Below, in pieces: positions 50,739-53,770 of a stretch of 53,770 nucleotides of DNA (position 1 is its first letter; each line of letters opens with the position of its first letter). Where the stretch lies: contig DIWZ01000023.1 in NCBI GenBank assembly GCA_002435955.1, forward strand, positions 94,598-148,367. Direction: 5' to 3'. The position numbers and the translations under genes are program-made. Below the pieces are notes generated by a model that saw only the letters and a program-made list of their open reading frames with translations, was not told where the DNA came from and searched no databases. The stretch is from Pelobacter sp. UBA6093. GTDB lineage: Bacteria; Desulfobacterota; Desulfuromonadia; Desulfuromonadales; Syntrophotaleaceae.

Positions 50739-52283
50739 TCACTCCAGCGCTTCGGGACGAATGACCAGGTGGCGCTGCGGCTCTTTGCCGGAACTCTGGG
50801 CCAGCAGGCCGTGCCCTGCGATGAGTCGGTGCTGCATCTTGCGCAAGGCCGGGCGTCTTGGGGACAGGGACACCTCCACCCCCTCTTCCAACACCTGCCG
50901 GATGGCTTCTTCCGTCTCCATCACCATCTCCTGCACCTCGTCCGCCTCGCCCTCTTCCATGACATGGAAGGTCCGCTGCAGCAGGCGCCGGATTTCATTG
51001 GCGGTATTGCGCTTGATGAACTGGACGGAGGCATTGCCCTCCTCCATCTCCTTGCGCAGGCGCAGCTCATCGCTCCGGCTGCGCAGGGCGATAATCAGGT
51101 CGGCCTGTTCCGCCCTGCCGACGCTGCGGGCATTGAGGCCAAGCCCGCGAATCACCCGCTCCAGCAGGTCTCGGGAAAGGGCGTAGGGATAGATGCGGAC
51201 CGGACCGCGGGGTGCCGCCGTCTCGGCCGTGGAAAAGCTGGGAACCGGTAGCCGCTCCGCCTGTTCATCCGGCACCTGCACATGAATCTGCCCGTTGGCA
51301 GCCTGCTCGCGCCGCTCGCCGCGCGGCGCCCTGCCTCGCAGCAGCATATCGACGGCGGCGCCGGTATCGGGGTGGACGATCAGCTCGTCCCGGTCCACCA
51401 TTTCCACCACGATGTCGAAGGTAGGGGACGCGCGACGCTCGCTGACGGTCTTGGTGGTGCGCCGCCGGCGGGCCTCTTCGTCGCTCAGAGTCACCACCTG
51501 CACCCCCCCGACCAGGTCGGAAAGGGTGGGATTCTTGACCAGGTTTTCCAGTGTGTTGCCGTGGGCGGTGCCGATGAGCTGGACCCCCCGCTCGGCGATG
51601 GTGCGGGCCGCCACCGCTTCGGCTTCGGTGCCGATTTCATCGACGATAATGACCTCGGGCATGTGATTTTCCACCGCCTCGATCATCACCGCATGCTGAC
51701 GCTCGACGTGAGACACCTGCATGCGCCGGGCGTTGCCGATCCCCGGGTGGGGGATATCGCCGTCGCCGGCGATTTCGTTGGAGGTATCGATGATGATGAC
51801 CCGCTTGTGCAGATCGTCGGCCAGCACCCGGGCCATTTCCCGCAGTTTGGTGGTCTTGCCGACCCCCGGCCGCCCCAGGATCAGCAGACTCTGGCCGGTT
51901 TCGATCAAATCGCGCAACAGTTCGATGCCGCCGATTACCGCACGCCCGACGCGCAGGGTCAGTCCCACAATCTGCCCCTTGCGATTGCGGATGGCCGAGA
52001 TGCGGTGCAAGGTCCGTTCGATGCCTGCACGATTGTCGCCGCCGAATTCCCCCAACTGGGCCGTCACATGGGCCAGGTCGTCCTGATGCACCGGTTTGTC
52101 GGAAAGCCGCACCACCCCCTCCGGGAAGCGCGCCTCGGGAACCCGCCCCAGATCCATCACCACCTCGAGGAGTTTATCCAGCTCCAGCCTGAAGAGGGTC
52201 GCCTGCAGTTCCGCCGGCAGAATCGCCACCAGCAGCAGGATATCCTCTGCGAGAGTGGATGGCTTATTCCGTATATTTTCCAT
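50739..52283 (-). CDS. AAA ATPase with R3H-type nucleic-acid-binding C-terminus (ycf45/SpoIIIAA-like)
   Basis: 514 residues from the ATG at 52281-52283 (GGAGGCAGGT abuts). The core ATPase (about 110-270) has Walker A LILGRPGVGKTTKLR, Walker B EVIIVDEIG and AHGNTLENLVKNP, as in ycf45 and SpoIIIAA relatives. The C-terminal region has SRDLLERVIRGLGLNARSVGRAEQAD and an R3H-like segment FIKRNTANEIRRLLQRTF, expected to bind single-stranded nucleic acid. A Glu/Arg-rich tail follows. The role is unknown; related plastid and cyanobacterial proteins are widespread. Confidence 0.88.
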   Translation of the reverse strand: MENIRNKPSTLAEDILLLVAILPAELQATLFRLELDKLLEVVMDLGRVPEARFPEGVVRLSDKPVHQDDLAHVTAQLGEFGGDNRAGIERTLHRISAIRNRKGQIVGLTLRVGRAVIGGIELLRDLIETGQSLLILGRPGVGKTTKLREMARVLADDLHKRVIIIDTSNEIAGDGDIPHPGIGNARRMQVSHVERQHAVMIEAVENHMPEVIIVDEIGTEAEAVAARTIAERGVQLIGTAHGNTLENLVKNPTLSDLVGGVQVVTLSDEEARRRRTTKTVSERRASPTFDIVVEMVDRDELIVHPDTGAAVDMLLRGRAPRGERREQAANGQIHVQVPDEQAERLPVPSFSTAETAAPRGPVRIYPYALSRDLLERVIRGLGLNARSVGRAEQADLIIALRSRSDELRLRKEMEEGNASVQFIKRNTANEIRRLLQRTFHVMEEGEADEVQEMVMETEEAIRQVLEEGVEVSLSPRRPALRKMQHRLIAGHGLLAQSSGKEPQRHLVIRPEALE

Positions 52284-52320
52284 ACCTGCCTCCACGGCAA
52301 AGGTGCCGCCCTGGGACGAA

Positions 52321-53172
52321 CTATTTATGTCCGGGCTCTTCGACCCCGGTCAGGGATAGGGTCGCGAATTCGATCACTTCCTCCAGGGGAATAAGGGACC
52401 AGGTGGTTGCGACATAGCCATTGGCATGCACAAATCGAATCTCCGGATGATCCGCGATGGCCCTGAAATCCACAAGACGGCTATCCCCGAGCCGCAGAAG
52501 CTCCCAGCCTCCGCTGCGCACCGAGGGTGTGATGCAGATAACGACCCGGTCATCATGAAGATCGCGCAGATAGAGCTCCATGGACAGCTTGGGGTTAGTC
52601 TCGATGTGGCTCACCACGGCCCTGAGATGTTTTACCGGGACAATGGAGGCTTCCTGTTTCAACAATTCGAGCCGCTGTTTCTTGAGGCCGATCAGCGCGA
52701 TCATGTCCTGCCCCATGTCCTTCATGAAATCAAAGAGCAGATCGTGCTCCCGTAAAGACGTCAGCTTGGAAAACCTTGAAAGGATATAGCCATCGATGGG
52801 CGAAGAGGAGGCCAGCAGGACGCTGGCATCGACCCCGAAGTGCGCGGCGGTCTTGTGTGGCCCTCTGACGTCCATCATGCTCATGAACGGATACCAGCCG
52901 AACATCGACAAGGCATCCTCGTGATAACCGAGGTGCTGCATGACCAGGTGAAAAGCACATGGCAGGGATTTGTCCTGGTGATGGTCGAAGTTGCGCCTTT
53001 GCGGGTCGTATTCCATGCCGACGTCGACCACAAAGGTGTCAGGATCGGCAAGATCTTCGCTGGTTGGATCGCGTCGAAACACTTCAGCGGCATCGAGAGT
53101 GGCCAGCAAAATGCTCACAGCCATGAAATCGTCTCTGTGTGCGTTGCCCGGATGAACGACTATTTTATGCAT
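52321..53172 (-). CDS. MYG1/UPF0160-family protein, DHH-like phosphoesterase fold
   Basis: 283 residues. The N-terminus shows VVHPGNAHRDDFMAVSILLA, the aspartate in FVVDVGMEYDPQRRNFDHHQD and later the DHH-like histidine-aspartate pair, the pattern of the MYG1 family. Eukaryotic MYG1 is a 3'-5' RNA exonuclease of mitochondria and nucleolus. A metal-dependent phosphoesterase or nuclease is the reasonable inference. It lies 37 bases upstream of the R3H-ATPase gene, so the two nucleic-acid-type proteins may be co-transcribed. The ATG at 53170-53172 lacks a strong ribosome site. Confidence 0.8.
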   Translation of the reverse strand: MHKIVVHPGNAHRDDFMAVSILLATLDAAEVFRRDPTSEDLADPDTFVVDVGMEYDPQRRNFDHHQDKSLPCAFHLVMQHLGYHEDALSMFGWYPFMSMMDVRGPHKTAAHFGVDASVLLASSSPIDGYILSRFSKLTSLREHDLLFDFMKDMGQDMIALIGLKKQRLELLKQEASIVPVKHLRAVVSHIETNPKLSMELYLRDLHDDRVVICITPSVRSGGWELLRLGDSRLVDFRAIADHPEIRFVHANGYVATTWSLIPLEEVIEFATLSLTGVEEPGHK

Positions 53173-53770
53173 GAACCAGACTCCTGGATGACTATCTATA
53201 ATAAGGTAATTCCATCATCGTGAAAATTTCGACCAGTGCCGCCCTGAACTTTCCGCGGCGGCAGCTTGCCGACCGGCATGCGCCGGCACAAAATGCAAAA
53301 AAGCGATTCTACACCCAGTATAGAACCGCCCTGCCCTTTTCCAAAATTGTTTTTCCCCAACAGCCACCTAAAACAAATAAAAACCCGGCAGATAAAATGA
53401 AAGTGAAAAGGTTTTCCGGCGATCGGATTTGTCTGCATAGTGTCATCCACCTGCAACTTAGAAAATGGCGCAAGTTGTGCATGGTTTGAATGAGATCGTG
53501 AATGAGATTGTGAGTTAAGCAGTGAAGTCGGATTGGGGCCGGCAGAGGAGGGAAAATGACGGACCACCGGGCGACATTTTCCGCCGGAACCGAGGCCGCG
53601 GGGTTCAATGCGTTGGCCCTTTCCGGGGTCGGCTGCTCCATCGGGTAGATCAACGAATGGTTGCGGAAGCGCAAATGAGGCGAGTTTGACGGGGGGATTC
53701 TTTCCTGAAAAGCCGGCATGTGCCAAATAGATGTTATTGTTAGCCGGTGTCCATCCGGAAACTATGGATG
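53173..53770. other. No convincing gene to the window end
   Basis: Several open frames exist on both strands, but none has a ribosome site, codon pattern or family resemblance that stands out. The stretch has a short hairpin (TTCTA...TATAGAA near 53307-53326) and a direct repeat TGAATGAGAT-TGTGA-like near 53487-53515. It may include the promoter of the MYG1 operon. Confidence 0.6.

Noticed and set aside
49412..50764. Long plus-strand open frame opposite the M20 dipeptidase
   Set aside because: Antisense to a gene with intact zinc ligands; no ribosome site or recognisable domain.
53196..53726. Open frames at the window end on the minus strand
   Set aside because: No family resemblance, no clear start, overlapping alternatives in other frames; left as unassigned sequence.

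Overview
The window is a GC-rich chromosomal segment from a Gram-negative anaerobe, most likely a member of the Desulfuromonadia (Geobacter / Pelobacter-Syntrophotalea relatives). This placement is inferred from gene content and order: the rplU-rpmA-obgE-proB-proA-nadD-rsfS-rlmH run, a radical SAM/DUF2344 fusion next to rng, a ferredoxin-rich three-piece glutamate synthase, formate channel control by an FNR-type box, and dispersed short palindromic repeats. No rRNA, tRNA, CRISPR array, phage or insertion sequence was recognised.

Layout. 1-338 is non-coding and carries a REP-like palindrome. 339-2731 encodes a two-gene membrane complex whose first subunit resembles the CydA superfamily with a C-terminal c-type heme domain. 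2702-17652 is almost entirely minus-strand housekeeping: a Nth-like glycosylase, comF, gpmI, a LapA-LapB fusion, rlmH, rsfS, nadD, proA, proB, obgE, rpmA, rplU, rng and a radical SAM fusion. 17980-20280 holds a PHP hydrolase, a small membrane protein and ilvE. 20465-27282 is a nitrogen-assimilation block: amtB and a three-gene glutamate synthase operon, each preceded by a sigma-54 -24/-12 promoter and followed by a strong terminator, so ammonium uptake and glutamate formation appear to be co-regulated.

27370-33063 is mixed: a small DUF1858 protein, a fused membrane/spermidine-synthase-like protein, a formate/nitrite channel with a textbook class II FNR promoter, a Nudix hydrolase and an O-methyltransferase. 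33269-37045 is the most interesting part: a five-gene operon with a strong sigma-70 promoter and a Fur-like site, encoding two HMA-like proteins without CxxC, two small single-helix membrane proteins and a P1B-type ATPase with an SCAIK motif in place of CPC. This matches the kind of locus (fez) that builds ferrosomes, intracellular iron-storing organelles. The assignment is from recalled family knowledge, not from a search.

37065-48245 contains small accessory genes (thiamine-binding protein, TrmH-like methyltransferase, queuosine salvage hydrolase, FmdB-like zinc ribbon, DUF3047, a second DUF1858 copy), a secreted trypsin-like protease followed by a free-standing copy of its N-terminal domain, an FKBP isomerase, srkA, an HD protein, periplasmic MsrAB, a DnaQ-like exonuclease and an M24 peptidase. 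48498-53172 ends the window with a HAD phosphatase, an M20 dipeptidase, an R3H/AAA ATPase and a MYG1-family protein, followed by about 600 bases with no convincing gene.
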